Source: Hyphomicrobiaceae bacterium (lineage in GTDB: Bacteria; Pseudomonadota; Alphaproteobacteria; Rhizobiales; Hyphomicrobiaceae). From it: DNA of 33,283 nt. Every line of letters begins with the position of its first letter. Position 1 is the first letter of the stretch. The stretch covers positions 1-33,283 of the forward strand of contig JAURWC010000094.1 of NCBI GenBank assembly GCA_030655135.1, written 5' to 3'. Position numbers and translations under genes: made by a program. The notes under the pieces are model-generated. The model made no database searches. It worked only from the letters and a program-made list of their open reading frames with translations, and was not told the DNA's origin. Below, piece by piece: positions 20,855-29,121 of the stretch.

Positions 20855-21715
20855 TCAGGCCTCTCCACTGAGCCATTTGGAAACCTTTGCCTTCACGGTC
20901 GCTGGAGCCGGATGAATGTCCTTGTTTGCAAAATGTTCGACAACGAGAGAGATCAGGTCCGCTTGTGTGGGAAGGCGCCTATTGCCTCGACCTGGCCTGC
21001 CATGCTCGGCTACCACGGAAAGACAATAGAGCCGTGCTTCCTCCCAATTGTATTCTGGCGGACGTCCACCACCTTTTCCCGGACCGGAAACGACAGATTT
21101 TCGGGATCCCTCAAGGCCTGCTTTTGAAACGAATATCCAAGATTGGCCTTTGGCTTCAAACGGAGCGTCAGGATCGATCTTGCAGCGATCGAACCTGTAA
21201 TTGAGTTTCTCGGTATTCCACCATGCTGAGGGAATTACTTTGTATTCCCCGTTGGTTCGGAAGCTCGTCACGATTTCGCCGCCGACGGCGTAATCTACCA
21301 GCGCCTCCTGAGCAGCCTTGAAGCGTTCAATCCCCTCCAACGCCTTTGCATTTTGCGCCCGGACAAATTCCGCTGCGCAGCGCTGCTCTTCGCCGGTGAA
21401 CTGAAATCTCGGAGGCGGCAGACCCGGCGCCGTGTCTCGTTGACCAATCGGCACGATAGGCGGCGAAGCCATCGAACCGTGAAACTCCTTGCGGCCGAAC
21501 TGTGGGAGATGCTTCGCGATGATGTTGTTTAGCGTCCGCGCGTCAGTAGTGGCATCAATCGGCCGCATCAGCTCCGCGAAACACTCTTCACGGGTCCATT
21601 GATCTCCGAACAGCCGTCGTCCCAAGAGATCGGTGGCACGCGCCAGAAATACCCATTCTGCGGTATCTCGAGGCCATACTGTTTGATCTCGCCAAAAGTC
21701 GCTATTCGCGCCCAT
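20855..21715 (-). CDS. Hypothetical protein next to integrase
   Basis: A 286-aa cytoplasmic protein without a recognised domain. The N-terminus (FWRDQTVWPRDTAEWVFLARAT) is followed by a helical region with a basic and aromatic middle. Then comes a WIFVSKAGLEGSRK strand pair and a C-terminal helical part (VVAEHGRPGRGNRRLPTQADLISLVVEHFANK...KVSKWLSGEA) that looks like a DNA-binding helix bundle. ATG 21715 has a GGAGG site, deciding it over the frame start at 21754. It is encoded between the HTH gene and the integrase, where element-specific replication or regulatory proteins often sit. Confidence 0.7.
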   Translation of the reverse strand: MGANSDFWRDQTVWPRDTAEWVFLARATDLLGRRLFGDQWTREECFAELMRPIDATTDARTLNNIIAKHLPQFGRKEFHGSMASPPIVPIGQRDTAPGLPPPRFQFTGEEQRCAAEFVRAQNAKALEGIERFKAAQEALVDYAVGGEIVTSFRTNGEYKVIPSAWWNTEKLNYRFDRCKIDPDAPFEAKGQSWIFVSKAGLEGSRKSVVSGPGKGGGRPPEYNWEEARLYCLSVVAEHGRPGRGNRRLPTQADLISLVVEHFANKDIHPAPATVKAKVSKWLSGEA

Positions 21716-21809
21716 AGTCTGCACCTCCGCTGGTGCTCCGCTTGGTGACGACACGGCAGGCTGGTGCGGACCAGCTTTTCGGGAGCTACCCTAGCCGCGC
21801 CGATTGGTG

Positions 21810-23078
21810 TCAGGTCTTCCGAAGTTGGACCACCTTGCTTGTTCTTCGTCCCGTCATGGCATCGTCGATGTGCCGCGCGATCCGATCGGCGGCTGCGAGC
21901 AATGCAGAATCGATCTTATGGATGTAACCCTCCGTCACGCTGGCGCGGGAGTGACCGACCAGCGCCTTGATGGTTGGCAGCGAATAGCCAAGGTCCTCTG
22001 CGGTCGAACTAAACGAATGGCGCAAGCCGTTGCTTGTAATTCCCGGCACATCCTTCGCCGCTATTTTCTGAAGCCAACGGGTTAGGCCCGTGTGATGCTT
22101 GGCGTTGGTCGTTATCGCCGGGAAGACATATTTGGATTTTGATTTCGCTGAGGCCGCGTTCACAACAGCAATCACTGCAGATCCGACCGGGCGAATGCTC
22201 TTGCCGGTCTTTGTGTCGCCCAGGCGGAGCGCCATGCCGGCTGCATCAACTTCCGTTTTGAGCAGCCCCTCAATTTCGTCCAGACGACAGCCCGTCAAAG
22301 TCGCGGCCCTGCTGGCCAGCACCCGCTGCCAATGATGGCCTTCGGCCTCGGCCGTGGCGATGCACTTGCCGAGCCGACGATAGCCGGCGTCATCCATGCG
22401 CCATTCGTGAGTCCCGTCCTTTGGGCGGACGATACCGTTGCAGGGATTATCCGACCGGTAGCCCTCATTGACCGCGTAACTGAAGATGCCGCCGAGCAGG
22501 CCCATCGTCCGGGCGGCCGTCCCCTTCCCTCCGGTGACGATAGCGCGGCCCCTTGTCTTCGTCTTGACGTCGGCGGCGGACTTGCCGGCAATCACGTCGC
22601 GCTGGAACTTCCCAGCATCAACCGCAGTGAAATCCTTAACCGTCCGCTTGCCGATCAAGGGGATGATGTGCCGATTGATCCGGCCGGTGTCCGTGTAAAG
22701 CGTGCTGTCGCTTTTGGCTTCACCGCGGCGGGTCAGAATCAGCCCGGCCTCAGCCTTGGTCAGATACTCCCGGCAAAGCTCCTCGATGGTCATGGCGCCG
22801 CGGGCGAGTTTCTTGCTCTCCGCAGGATCGGCACCCCGCACGACCTCACCAAGCGCCAGCTTGGCTTCCTTCCGGGCCTCCTCCACCGTCAGGACGCCAT
22901 AACGCCCCAAGGTAAGCCGCCGGCTCCGGCCATTGGCGTTGCGATACTGCACCAGGAACGACTTGGCGCCGCTGGCCTTGGCCCTTAGCCCGAACCCGGG
23001 CAGTTCATCGTCCCAAAGAAATAACTCACCCTTGGCCGCCCTAGCCCCGTCTACGACCCTTTTAGTGAGCTTGGGCAT
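21810..23078 (-). CDS. int: Tyrosine recombinase, element integrase (P4-like)
   Basis: A 422-aa integrase with the DUF4102-type N-terminal arm-binding domain (FLWDDELPGFGLRAKASGAKSF and LTLGRYGVLTVEEARKEA). A core-binding domain covers ~95-200 and the catalytic domain ~225-400. Catalytic residues visible are Arg265 (LTGCRLDEIEGL), Lys near 290-293 (DTKTGKS), Arg353, His376 (LVGHSRAS) and Tyr385 (EGYIH). The HxxR box reads NGLR, so the usual His is Asn350. It should catalyse site-specific recombination at tRNA-Arg. ATG 23078 lies 8 bp from the paired GGTAAGC boxes, so binding there could also repress transcription. It sits just inside the right attachment site, as is typical. Confidence 0.95.
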   Translation of the reverse strand: MPKLTKRVVDGARAAKGELFLWDDELPGFGLRAKASGAKSFLVQYRNANGRSRRLTLGRYGVLTVEEARKEAKLALGEVVRGADPAESKKLARGAMTIEELCREYLTKAEAGLILTRRGEAKSDSTLYTDTGRINRHIIPLIGKRTVKDFTAVDAGKFQRDVIAGKSAADVKTKTRGRAIVTGGKGTAARTMGLLGGIFSYAVNEGYRSDNPCNGIVRPKDGTHEWRMDDAGYRRLGKCIATAEAEGHHWQRVLASRAATLTGCRLDEIEGLLKTEVDAAGMALRLGDTKTGKSIRPVGSAVIAVVNAASAKSKSKYVFPAITTNAKHHTGLTRWLQKIAAKDVPGITSNGLRHSFSSTAEDLGYSLPTIKALVGHSRASVTEGYIHKIDSALLAAADRIARHIDDAMTGRRTSKVVQLRKT

Positions 23079-23086
23079 ATTCCCTC

Positions 23087-23105
23087 AGGTAAGCATCGGG
23101 TAAGC
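23087..23105 (+). promoter_or_regulatory. Paired GGTAAGC boxes, putative integrase arm sites (right, next to int)
   Basis: AGGTAAGC at 23087-23094 and GGGTAAGC at 23098-23105, 11 bp apart, match the left pair at 1729-1747 in sequence and spacing. They lie directly upstream of the integrase start codon. Confidence 0.6.
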
Positions 23106-23204
23106 AGGAGCCGGGAAACAAGGGAAATTTCGGGAAACGTCCGTTGCCCCCAGATCAGGCCATTTTCAGCTTACAACTCGGGCTTAGTAATTCCAAGGGA
23201 TTTT

Positions 23205-23222
23205 GGGTAAGCAAGGGTAATC
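23205..23222 (+). promoter_or_regulatory. GGGTAAGC/GGGTAATC boxes beside attR
   Basis: GGGTAAGC at 23205-23212 and GGGTAATC at 23215-23222 lie 7 bp before the right core. They are a third pair related to the arm-type boxes, with 10-bp spacing and one mismatch. Confidence 0.5.
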
Positions 23223-23229
23223 TCCCCAC

Positions 23230-23284
23230 CGTTGCCCTCCGAAGGCAAAGGTCACACGTTCGAATCGTGTCGGGTGCGCCAGTT
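23230..23284 (+). repeat. attR: 55-bp attachment-site direct repeat (integrase side)
   Basis: An exact copy of 1630-1684: anticodon arm, T arm, acceptor 3' strand and CCA of tRNA-Arg. It has no 5' half, so it is not a functional tRNA gene. It marks the junction with the right chromosomal flank. Confidence 0.95.
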
Positions 23285-23430
23285 GCCAGCTGTCCACCAA
23301 TCAGCGGCAATCCGCACCAGTTGCGGCGTCCCCTTGGACGGTAGAGCCAGTCCACGACGGCTGCTTGACCAAATTCACAAATGAACTGTCGCCGAAGCAG
23401 CAGGCTCTCGGTGGTGACGGCATGTTTATT

Positions 23431-24132
23431 TTATGCGGTTTCGCTCATGTGAGAAATGTGAGTCAGTATTGCGATCCTGTACTCATTGGATTTTTCCGAT
23501 ACCCAAAGCTGCTTGCGGACAGAATTTACGTTCAAGAAGAACTCGCCGTAAGGCCAGCCGTCCTTCACCGGAAACACAACCTTCATTCGTGCGGTGAAGC
23601 GGCCCTCGTCAGGGACGACAAGTCCCCGCAATATAATCAGCTCGCACATCACAGCGGTGTTCTCCGGCAAGGCTGGATGGGCAAGCGGCTCATAGCCGAA
23701 ACACTGCTCAAGCTTGCGGAGCATCTCGGTCGTTCGCTCACCATGTGAGACCAGCGCCAACTCGCTTGTCGGATGGCCACGCGGAATGGTCCATTCCTGA
23801 CTTTCTTTCAAGACCAGGCCTCGGCTTCCCTTGTGCTCCCAAACCTCCGCGGCATTCGTATTTCCGCCATCGGATAATCCGAGAACGAGACCAAACCCTG
23901 CCAGGTTGCCGCCTGAACTAGTTGTAGCGTGGATCCAAAGTTGCTCGTCCCATCTCCATTCCACTATATCAAACACGTATGCTTCGGGCCCTGGGGCAAA
24001 ATCCTCGGGGGCGCCCGCGGGATCGGCTTCGCCCCCAGTCCAACGCGCTCCTTTAGGCAACTCTCCGTATAGTCCCTCCAAGGTCGGCCCAAGCTTTCGT
24101 GTCTTGGGCTTTAGCCAATCGAACAAGCCCAT
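23431..24132 (-). CDS. Hypothetical protein, right flank
   Basis: A 233-aa cytoplasmic protein. The start MGLFDWLKPKTRK recalls the beginning of many small-operon or immunity-type hypotheticals. A strand-rich middle (AYVFDIVEWRWDEQLWIHAT, GFGLVLGLSDGG) leads to a C-terminal KVVFPVKDGWPYGEFFLNVN segment. ATG 24132 has GGGAGG upstream and is preferred to the one 8 codons earlier. It is the first gene beyond the attachment site and 31 bp longer than any partner ORF nearby; I do not recognise a family. Confidence 0.7.
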   Translation of the reverse strand: MGLFDWLKPKTRKLGPTLEGLYGELPKGARWTGGEADPAGAPEDFAPGPEAYVFDIVEWRWDEQLWIHATTSSGGNLAGFGLVLGLSDGGNTNAAEVWEHKGSRGLVLKESQEWTIPRGHPTSELALVSHGERTTEMLRKLEQCFGYEPLAHPALPENTAVMCELIILRGLVVPDEGRFTARMKVVFPVKDGWPYGEFFLNVNSVRKQLWVSEKSNEYRIAILTHISHMSETA

Positions 24133-24309
24133 CCCGCGCGCCTCCCAAAACCGCATAAATCGGCAACATCCGTTTGGTCAAAGCACACGCAACTCTCGCG
24201 TGCAAGAGGCGCCGATGCGTCGGGGTTTCCGGCTCCCTTGCCACTGCGTCATGCGCCACTGTTCTCTACCGGGGCCGCCCGGAGGAAGCCGGCGCAACGC
24301 CATGTCCCC

Positions 24310-25296
24310 TCAGTTCGACGTAATATTGTTCAACCGGATAATATCGCCCCACTTCTTGGCTTCCGCCTGCATGAAGTCGCGCAGCGCCGCTGGCGTCGAC
24401 ACCGCGGGCTCCGCGCCGACCTCGACAATGCGGCGGCGGATCGCGGGATCGGCCATCGCCTTGGTGTAGGCCGCGTGCAGCTTCTCGATGATGGGCGCCG
24501 GCGTTCCCTTGGGCGCGAGCATGGCAAACCAGCCATAGGCTTCATAGCCGGCAATGCCCGCTTCCTGGGTGGTCGGCACATCCGGCAACACCTCGGAGCG
24601 TTTGCCCGACGTGACCGCAAGCGCCCTGAGCTCACCGGCCTGAACCTGGCCGATGACGTTGGGAATGAGCTGGAAGCTGACCTGCAACTGATTGCCGACG
24701 AGATCCGTGACGAGCTGGCCCGTCACGCGATACGGCACATGGGTCATCTTGGTGCCGGTCACATGCTCGAAATAGGCCGCGGCCAGATGCTGCGAGCTGC
24801 CGTTGCCGATGCTGCCGTAGTTCAACGCGCCCGGGCTTTTTTTGGCCGCAGCCACCAGATCGGCAACCGACCGATAAGGCTGGTTCTTGTTGACCACGAT
24901 GATGTTCGGCAACGTTGCCAGCAGGGAAATAGGCTCGAAGGCGGTGAGCGGATCATAGCCCATGTTGGAGAACAGCGCCGGGTTGACGGCCAGCGGTCCG
25001 GATGCCGAGACGAGGATGGTGTAACCGTCCGGCGTTGCACGCGCCGCCGACGCCGTCCCCAGATTGCCGCTCGCTCCGGCCTGGTTGTCAATGACGAAGC
25101 GCTGGCCGAGATCGTCACCCATTCGATCGAGAACGATACGGCCGACGACGTCAGATGCGCTGCCGCCCGCAAAGGGAATGATGACGCGGATCGGACGCTC
25201 CGGATATTTTTCCTGGGCGGCTACGGGCGCCGTGGCGGCTACCATCGCGAGGCAAGCGACCATCGCTGCGCGGCGAAACTGCATCGACTTGATCAT
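24310..25296 (-). CDS. Bug/TctC-family tripartite tricarboxylate transporter substrate-binding protein
   Basis: A 328-aa precursor. The signal peptide is MIKSMQFRRAAMVACLAMVA...APVAAQ, so it is periplasmic. The family hallmarks are present: YPERPIRVIIPFAGGSASDVVGR near the N-terminus, FVIDNQAGASGNLG, NYGSIGNGSSQHLAAAYFE and HVPYRVTGQLVTDLVG, then the LPDVPTTQEAG hinge. These proteins bind small carboxylates for TctAB transport or sensing. No TctA or TctB gene is in the window, so it is an orphan. ATG 25296 has AAGGAAAC upstream. It follows the cupin gene by 104 bp and may form one operon with it, under the divergent AraC-type regulator. The ligand is unknown. Confidence 0.9.
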   Translation of the reverse strand: MIKSMQFRRAAMVACLAMVAATAPVAAQEKYPERPIRVIIPFAGGSASDVVGRIVLDRMGDDLGQRFVIDNQAGASGNLGTASAARATPDGYTILVSASGPLAVNPALFSNMGYDPLTAFEPISLLATLPNIIVVNKNQPYRSVADLVAAAKKSPGALNYGSIGNGSSQHLAAAYFEHVTGTKMTHVPYRVTGQLVTDLVGNQLQVSFQLIPNVIGQVQAGELRALAVTSGKRSEVLPDVPTTQEAGIAGYEAYGWFAMLAPKGTPAPIIEKLHAAYTKAMADPAIRRRIVEVGAEPAVSTPAALRDFMQAEAKKWGDIIRLNNITSN

Positions 25297-25400
25297 GAAC
25301 GTTTCCTTGTCATCGTGTACTGGATATTTTGATATTGTTGGCGTGCGCATCGGCAATCGGCACGGCGCACGTGCCGCATTCCGCCAGGCGCGATCGTCCC

Positions 25401-26060
25401 CTAGGATCCGATCGGCTGATCGACATATCCTTTGTAGCTCTGCGACTTCGGCTTCTCTCGGTCCTCGGCATTGACGTAGGCGATCGAGCTTTGCCCCTTG
25501 AGCCGCGCCGGCAGCACCATCACCCGGATGAACCGGCTGGGACGGTCAATGGCCGCCTGCGCGAACACCGGGTCGGGACCACCCTCGAACCACGCACCGC
25601 CGGGGCCATAACTGGTCGAATGCCCCATGGTGTCGATCCTGATCCCGCCCTCGATCAGGCAGCGGATGCCCGGACCCTGATGAGTGTGAAGAAAGGCGCA
25701 GCCGCCCGGCGGGAAAGCCACACTGTCATTGCGTATCAGTATCTGATCCGCGACCGGCCATTTCAGGCGCTGCGTCAGCTTCCCGGTGGTCGATCCGGAG
25801 GGCTGGCTGAACGAAACCAGCGGCGCGGCGGCGGGCGCCAATTCAAAGCGCCAGACGGTAGCTCCCGATGGCGCGGCGACGAGCCTCGATGGTCCGCTGA
25901 CATGCAGAGCCTGGTCGTCGCGAAGAACGGATGATCCGATGCTCACCCGGCCATGCACGACGTAGAAGATGCGATGAATACCGTCATCCGGCAGATCGAC
26001 GCTCGCGCCGCCCGATATCACGTCCTCAAGCAGGCGCAGTTCCATCTCAATTCCGGTCAT
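25401..26060 (-). CDS. Cupin-type protein
   Basis: A 219-aa protein with two cupin-like halves. The second contains FPPGGCAFLHTHQGPGIRCLIEGGIRI, with HTH-x5-6 spacing and later GG-WFEGGPDPVF, matching the metal-binding cupin motifs; the first half is degenerate (IFYVVHGRVSIG). Such proteins are dioxygenase- or isomerase-like or act as ligand sensors. GGGAG before ATG 26060 supports the start. It is encoded upstream of the Bug-type protein and divergent from the AraC-type regulator, so a role in the same catabolic or uptake pathway is likely. Confidence 0.75.
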   Translation of the reverse strand: MTGIEMELRLLEDVISGGASVDLPDDGIHRIFYVVHGRVSIGSSVLRDDQALHVSGPSRLVAAPSGATVWRFELAPAAAPLVSFSQPSGSTTGKLTQRLKWPVADQILIRNDSVAFPPGGCAFLHTHQGPGIRCLIEGGIRIDTMGHSTSYGPGGAWFEGGPDPVFAQAAIDRPSRFIRVMVLPARLKGQSSIAYVNAEDREKPKSQSYKGYVDQPIGS

Positions 26061-26273
26061 ATGCAGCTCCCCGTCGGCCGGATTTTCGGCACCGTCAGCC
26101 CGCGGTGATTCGCGCCGCCGCGCTCGCGCGGTGCCCCGACATGGCTTCGACTATAAGGGATCCGGCCCGCAGGTGCGCTTACCGGCCCGTCCCGGAACTT
26201 TCCTTTTTGTCCGATTAAGTGGATGATGCTTCCCCTTTCGATCACACACAGCGCCAGTTCCTGGGAGGAACGA

Positions 26274-27137
26274 ATGACCGGGGTTATCGGCGTGTATCAC
26301 GGCACTTTCGGCCGCGTCGCGCTCTTCCGGACCAACCAGCCGGTCCATGAGCATGCGCATCCCCATGTGCACGCTTTGCTGAAGGTCGCGGGCAAGGACG
26401 GCGTCTATGACCTGTCCGGCTCGCCCTGCCCGATCACCGATGGCAAGATGGTTCTGGTCAATCCATGGGTGCCACATGCCAACTGGCGTGATGTCGGCGA
26501 TCCGCCCATCACGATACTCGCGCTCTATCTGGAACCCGGCTGGTTGCCCCGCGACGGATCAGGCCACGTCGTACGCCGGCCGTTCAAGCGCCAGTCGGGG
26601 ACTGTGGAGCCGCCGGTCCGATCACTGGTGGCGAAAATCGCGACTGGCATCGCGGCGGCGGACCCCACGACAAATGACGAGATGGAGTTCGACATCTTCA
26701 ACCTCGCGCAGCATGTCCTGAACGACAATGCCGATATGGATCTGAACCCGCATTCGATGCGGCCGGTCGATTATCGCGTGCGCAAGGCGGTCAATCTGAT
26801 GAGATCCGATCCGACTCGGCCGCACCGAATCGATGAGGTCGCGCATTCGGTCGGCTTGTCGCGATCGCGTTTCTTTCAGCAGTTTCGCGAAAGCATGGGC
26901 ATGTCACCCGGCGTTTACAGCGACACGCTCCGGGTCGAATATGCCATCGAGGCGCTCATCAGCACCGACCGTCTGACCGGCGATATCGCGCTGGATCTCG
27001 GGTTTTCCGCGCCGGGCCACTTCTCCCGTTTTTTCAAGGAAAAGATCGGCTTCGCGCCGCAGGACTACCGGCGTGTCGCGCATCAATTGTCGAGACCGGG
27101 CGCGGACGCGATGATCGCGCCGGCGGCCCATAACTGA
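26274..27137 (+). CDS. AraC-family transcriptional regulator with cupin-type sensor
   Basis: A 287-aa protein. The N-terminal ~110 residues are a cupin-type sensor (VHEHAHPHVHALLKVAGKDG; VLVNPWVPHANW). The C-terminal ~100 are the paired HTH: RIDEVAHSVGLSRSRFFQQF and ALDLGFSAPGHFSRFFKEKIG, followed by APQDYRR. It probably activates the divergent cupin/Bug genes on binding a small ligand; the intergenic region (26061-26273) should hold its sites. GGAGGAACG before ATG 26274 decides the start over an earlier in-frame one. It ends 13 bp before the convergent GST gene. Confidence 0.92.
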   Translation: MTGVIGVYHGTFGRVALFRTNQPVHEHAHPHVHALLKVAGKDGVYDLSGSPCPITDGKMVLVNPWVPHANWRDVGDPPITILALYLEPGWLPRDGSGHVVRRPFKRQSGTVEPPVRSLVAKIATGIAAADPTTNDEMEFDIFNLAQHVLNDNADMDLNPHSMRPVDYRVRKAVNLMRSDPTRPHRIDEVAHSVGLSRSRFFQQFRESMGMSPGVYSDTLRVEYAIEALISTDRLTGDIALDLGFSAPGHFSRFFKEKIGFAPQDYRRVAHQLSRPGADAMIAPAAHN

Positions 27138-27150
27138 TCACGCCTGCTGG

Positions 27151-27816
27151 CTATCGCACGGCCGCAGCGAGCCATCCCGGCACCGGCCGCCGCTGGCTCG
27201 ACAGGTAGCCCGCCATCGTGGCAACAACCGGCATGACGGATGGACGCAAGGTCATGCGCTCGCGCCACGCCAGCAGCTTCGGTGTTTCCGGCCCCAGCAC
27301 CGCGCCCATGCGTTCGCCGAACAGCGCTGCCATGTAGAACGCAATGTCGGCGAAGCTGTAATCGCCGGCGAGCCATTCGCGGCCCGTCAGGCGCGCCTCC
27401 ATCTCGAGGTAAGAGCGCGATGCGGCGTCGCGGGCGGCGATGGCCGCCGGATCGTCTGATTTCTCCTGCAAGCCCATCAACCGGACGATATGCGGGAAGT
27501 ACACCTCATCGGATTTCATCTCGAGCTGACGCGCGACGGCCCGGGCGGCGGGTTCGCGAGGCCACAGCGGCGGCGCCGGGTGTACATCCTCCAGGTACTC
27601 GAAGATCTGCGTCGAGTCGAAGAGCTCCACTTCGCCGTCGATCAGTATCGGCACTTGCCGCTTCGGATTGACCCGCAGCACCTCGGGATGTTTCGGCTCG
27701 TAGCCGCGATCGCGATCGTAGGGCACCATGACCAGCTGGTAATCGATCCCCTTCTCGATCAGGGCTATCTGCACCTTGGCGCCAAACATGCTCAGCGACG
27801 CGGAATAGAGGATCAT
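27151..27816 (-). CDS. Glutathione S-transferase family protein
   Basis: A 221-aa GST-like protein. The N-terminal thioredoxin-fold domain has YSASLSMFGAKVQIALIEKG with Ser at the likely catalytic turn, NPKRQVPILIDGEVELFDST (cis-Pro and the SNAIL-type ESxxI glutathione site as DSTQI). The helical C-terminal domain has the conserved GREWLAGDYSFADIAFY N-capping box. It probably conjugates glutathione to small electrophiles in the cytoplasm. ATG 27816 starts the fold; the longer frame upstream is not supported. Convergent with the AraC-type gene. Confidence 0.92.
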   Translation of the reverse strand: MILYSASLSMFGAKVQIALIEKGIDYQLVMVPYDRDRGYEPKHPEVLRVNPKRQVPILIDGEVELFDSTQIFEYLEDVHPAPPLWPREPAARAVARQLEMKSDEVYFPHIVRLMGLQEKSDDPAAIAARDAASRSYLEMEARLTGREWLAGDYSFADIAFYMAALFGERMGAVLGPETPKLLAWRERMTLRPSVMPVVATMAGYLSSQRRPVPGWLAAAVR

Positions 27817-28004
27817 TCGCCTGCCTTTGATCTGCGCGGTGCTGGTTACGTTACTATCCAGCCAATCAAGTTTGCAACAATACCGCGCCGGACCGGTATC
27901 CGCGCAACGGATTCGCAGCAACGGTAAGGCCTTCGAAACGATCGAGGACCATATTCAAACCTCAGGTTCTGAATAATTCGGCACGATCAACAAAGGGCGC
28001 CCCC

Positions 28005-28205
28005 ATGAGCGAACGAATTGAGACGCTGAAAAAGGCGCGTGAGCGCATGGTCGAAGACCGCGATGCCTTTGCCAAGACGCTGGCCGCCCCGTTCGATCGC
28101 GACAAGGCGGAACGGGCGCGGCTCAAATTCATCGAGACCCAGGTCGTGATCGACGCCATCGACCGCGCCATCGCTGGCGAACAGGCCACGCCGGCTGCGG
28201 CGTAA
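28005..28205 (+). CDS. Small coiled-coil hypothetical protein
   Basis: A 66-aa protein, nearly all helix: MSERIETLKKARERMVEDRD, then KTLAAPFDRDKAERARLKFI and ETQVVIDAIDRAIAGE. The pattern is familiar from Bradyrhizobium as a short conserved protein of unknown function. It is divergent from the GST gene and ends 12 bp before the convergent gene at 28218. Confidence 0.7.
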   Translation: MSERIETLKKARERMVEDRDAFAKTLAAPFDRDKAERARLKFIETQVVIDAIDRAIAGEQATPAAA

Positions 28206-28217
28206 GCGCCGCTCGCC

Positions 28218-28622
28218 CTAAATCGCCTTGGGATTCCGCGGGGCCGCATCGCGGGGCCGCCCGATCCGGCTCTTGAACCGGTGACCGATCACGATCAGCG
28301 TACCTTCCGGACGGGGCACCTCGGAGACATCGGGCCGGCGCCGGATCAAGACCGGGGCCTGATTATCCTGGGTGACGGCTTCGAGCGCCTCGAGGAATTC
28401 CCGGCCGGCCGCGGTGATCTGCCATCCCTCGGCGTCGCGCAGCACGTACCCCGAACCGAAAATGTCGATCGAGGCAACCCGGCCGGCCAAGCGCCTGGTC
28501 CGGGCACTCCATTCCGCGCCGCTGGCCGAGAGGATCGCGATATCCCTGTTGATAGAAGCGAGCGTGGCCCGGCCGCTGTCGTGACTGGCCAGGACCTTCA
28601 GAATAGTAATCTGCAAACTCAC
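28218..28622 (-). CDS. Conserved winged-helix-like hypothetical protein
   Basis: A 134-aa protein. From the GTG at 28622 it reads SLQITILKVLASHDSGRATLASINRDIAIL, then the helix SGAEWSARTRRLAGRV and a DIFGSGYVLRDAEGWQIT wing with TAAGREFLEALE. This is the pattern of a Bradyrhizobium family whose members begin MSLQITVLKVL, so I choose GTG 28622 (AAGG 8 bp upstream) over ATG 28676. The C-terminal ~45 residues are Arg/Pro-rich and specific. DNA binding is likely by fold; target unknown. Confidence 0.75.
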   Translation of the reverse strand: MSLQITILKVLASHDSGRATLASINRDIAILSASGAEWSARTRRLAGRVASIDIFGSGYVLRDAEGWQITAAGREFLEALEAVTQDNQAPVLIRRRPDVSEVPRPEGTLIVIGHRFKSRIGRPRDAAPRNPKAI

Positions 28623-28761
28623 GCCAGCGCCTTGGATCGCAACGGTTCTTGATTTTATGCGCGATCGTTCAGGCATAACTAGCTCGCCGCTGGCGCCGTC
28701 GTCCAGCGCAGGCGGCGAGTTATCCGCAGGCTTGAGAAGCTCCGCGCGGCGGTGCGCGGCT

Positions 28762-29121
28762 TCAGACTTTGACCAGGCTTTCGAAGCCGCCGTAGATCAT
28801 CCGCTTGCTGTCGAACGGCGCGGACTTTGAGTCCATCATACCCTTGAGCCGCGGATCGGCCATCACCTTGGCGTTGACCTTGTCGCGCTGGGCGCGCGAC
28901 TTGTAGGTGATCCAGGCGAACACCACGGTCTCGGCGGGCTTCAGCTTGACCGCGCGCGTGAATGAAGTGAGCTTGCCGACCGGGACGTCATCGGCGACCC
29001 ATTCGCGGTAGTCCAGCGCGCCGTATTCGCGCCAGATCTTGCCGCACTTGGTGGACATCTTGCGATAGGCTGCGATGTTCTTCTTGGGAACCGCAACTAC
29101 GAAGCCGTCGACATAGGGCAT
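28762..29121 (-). CDS. DUF1428 family protein
   Basis: A 119-aa protein with the family signature from end to end: MPYVDGFVVAVPKKNIAAYR, KCGKIWREYGALDYREWVADDV, ETVVFAWITYKSRAQRDKVN and SKRMIYGGFESLVKV. Length is as expected, and the fold is a ferredoxin-like dimer. It belongs with the YbaA-like group; the biochemical role is not established. ATG 29121 sits exactly at the conserved N-terminus with a GAGGAAGAA site upstream. Confidence 0.92.
   Translation of the reverse strand: MPYVDGFVVAVPKKNIAAYRKMSTKCGKIWREYGALDYREWVADDVPVGKLTSFTRAVKLKPAETVVFAWITYKSRAQRDKVNAKVMADPRLKGMMDSKSAPFDSKRMIYGGFESLVKV

Larger units (their letters stand above)
1630..23284. mobile_element. Integrated genomic island / degraded prophage in tRNA-Arg
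   Basis: The element is bounded by a perfect 55-bp direct repeat, one copy inside tRNA-Arg and one next to the integrase gene; one unit of element is 21,600 bp. A tyrosine recombinase, a small HTH protein (possible excisionase), an S24-like protein and a phage tail-like protein lie inside. No capsid, portal, terminase large subunit, conjugation or replication genes were seen, so autonomous transfer is unlikely and mobilisation would need a helper. The cargo is mostly short hypothetical genes, envelope proteins and one possible cysteine peptidase. Several fragments and degenerate repeats point to an old, eroding element. Confidence 0.92.

Noticed and set aside
23230-23284. Second tRNA-Arg gene at the right end
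   Set aside because: Only the anticodon arm to CCA is present; the acceptor 5' strand and D arm are missing, so it is the att copy.
24238-25332. Plus-strand ORF of 364 codons
   Set aside because: It is the antisense of a clear Bug/TctC gene; composition (Arg, His, Gly) is typical of GC-rich shadows.
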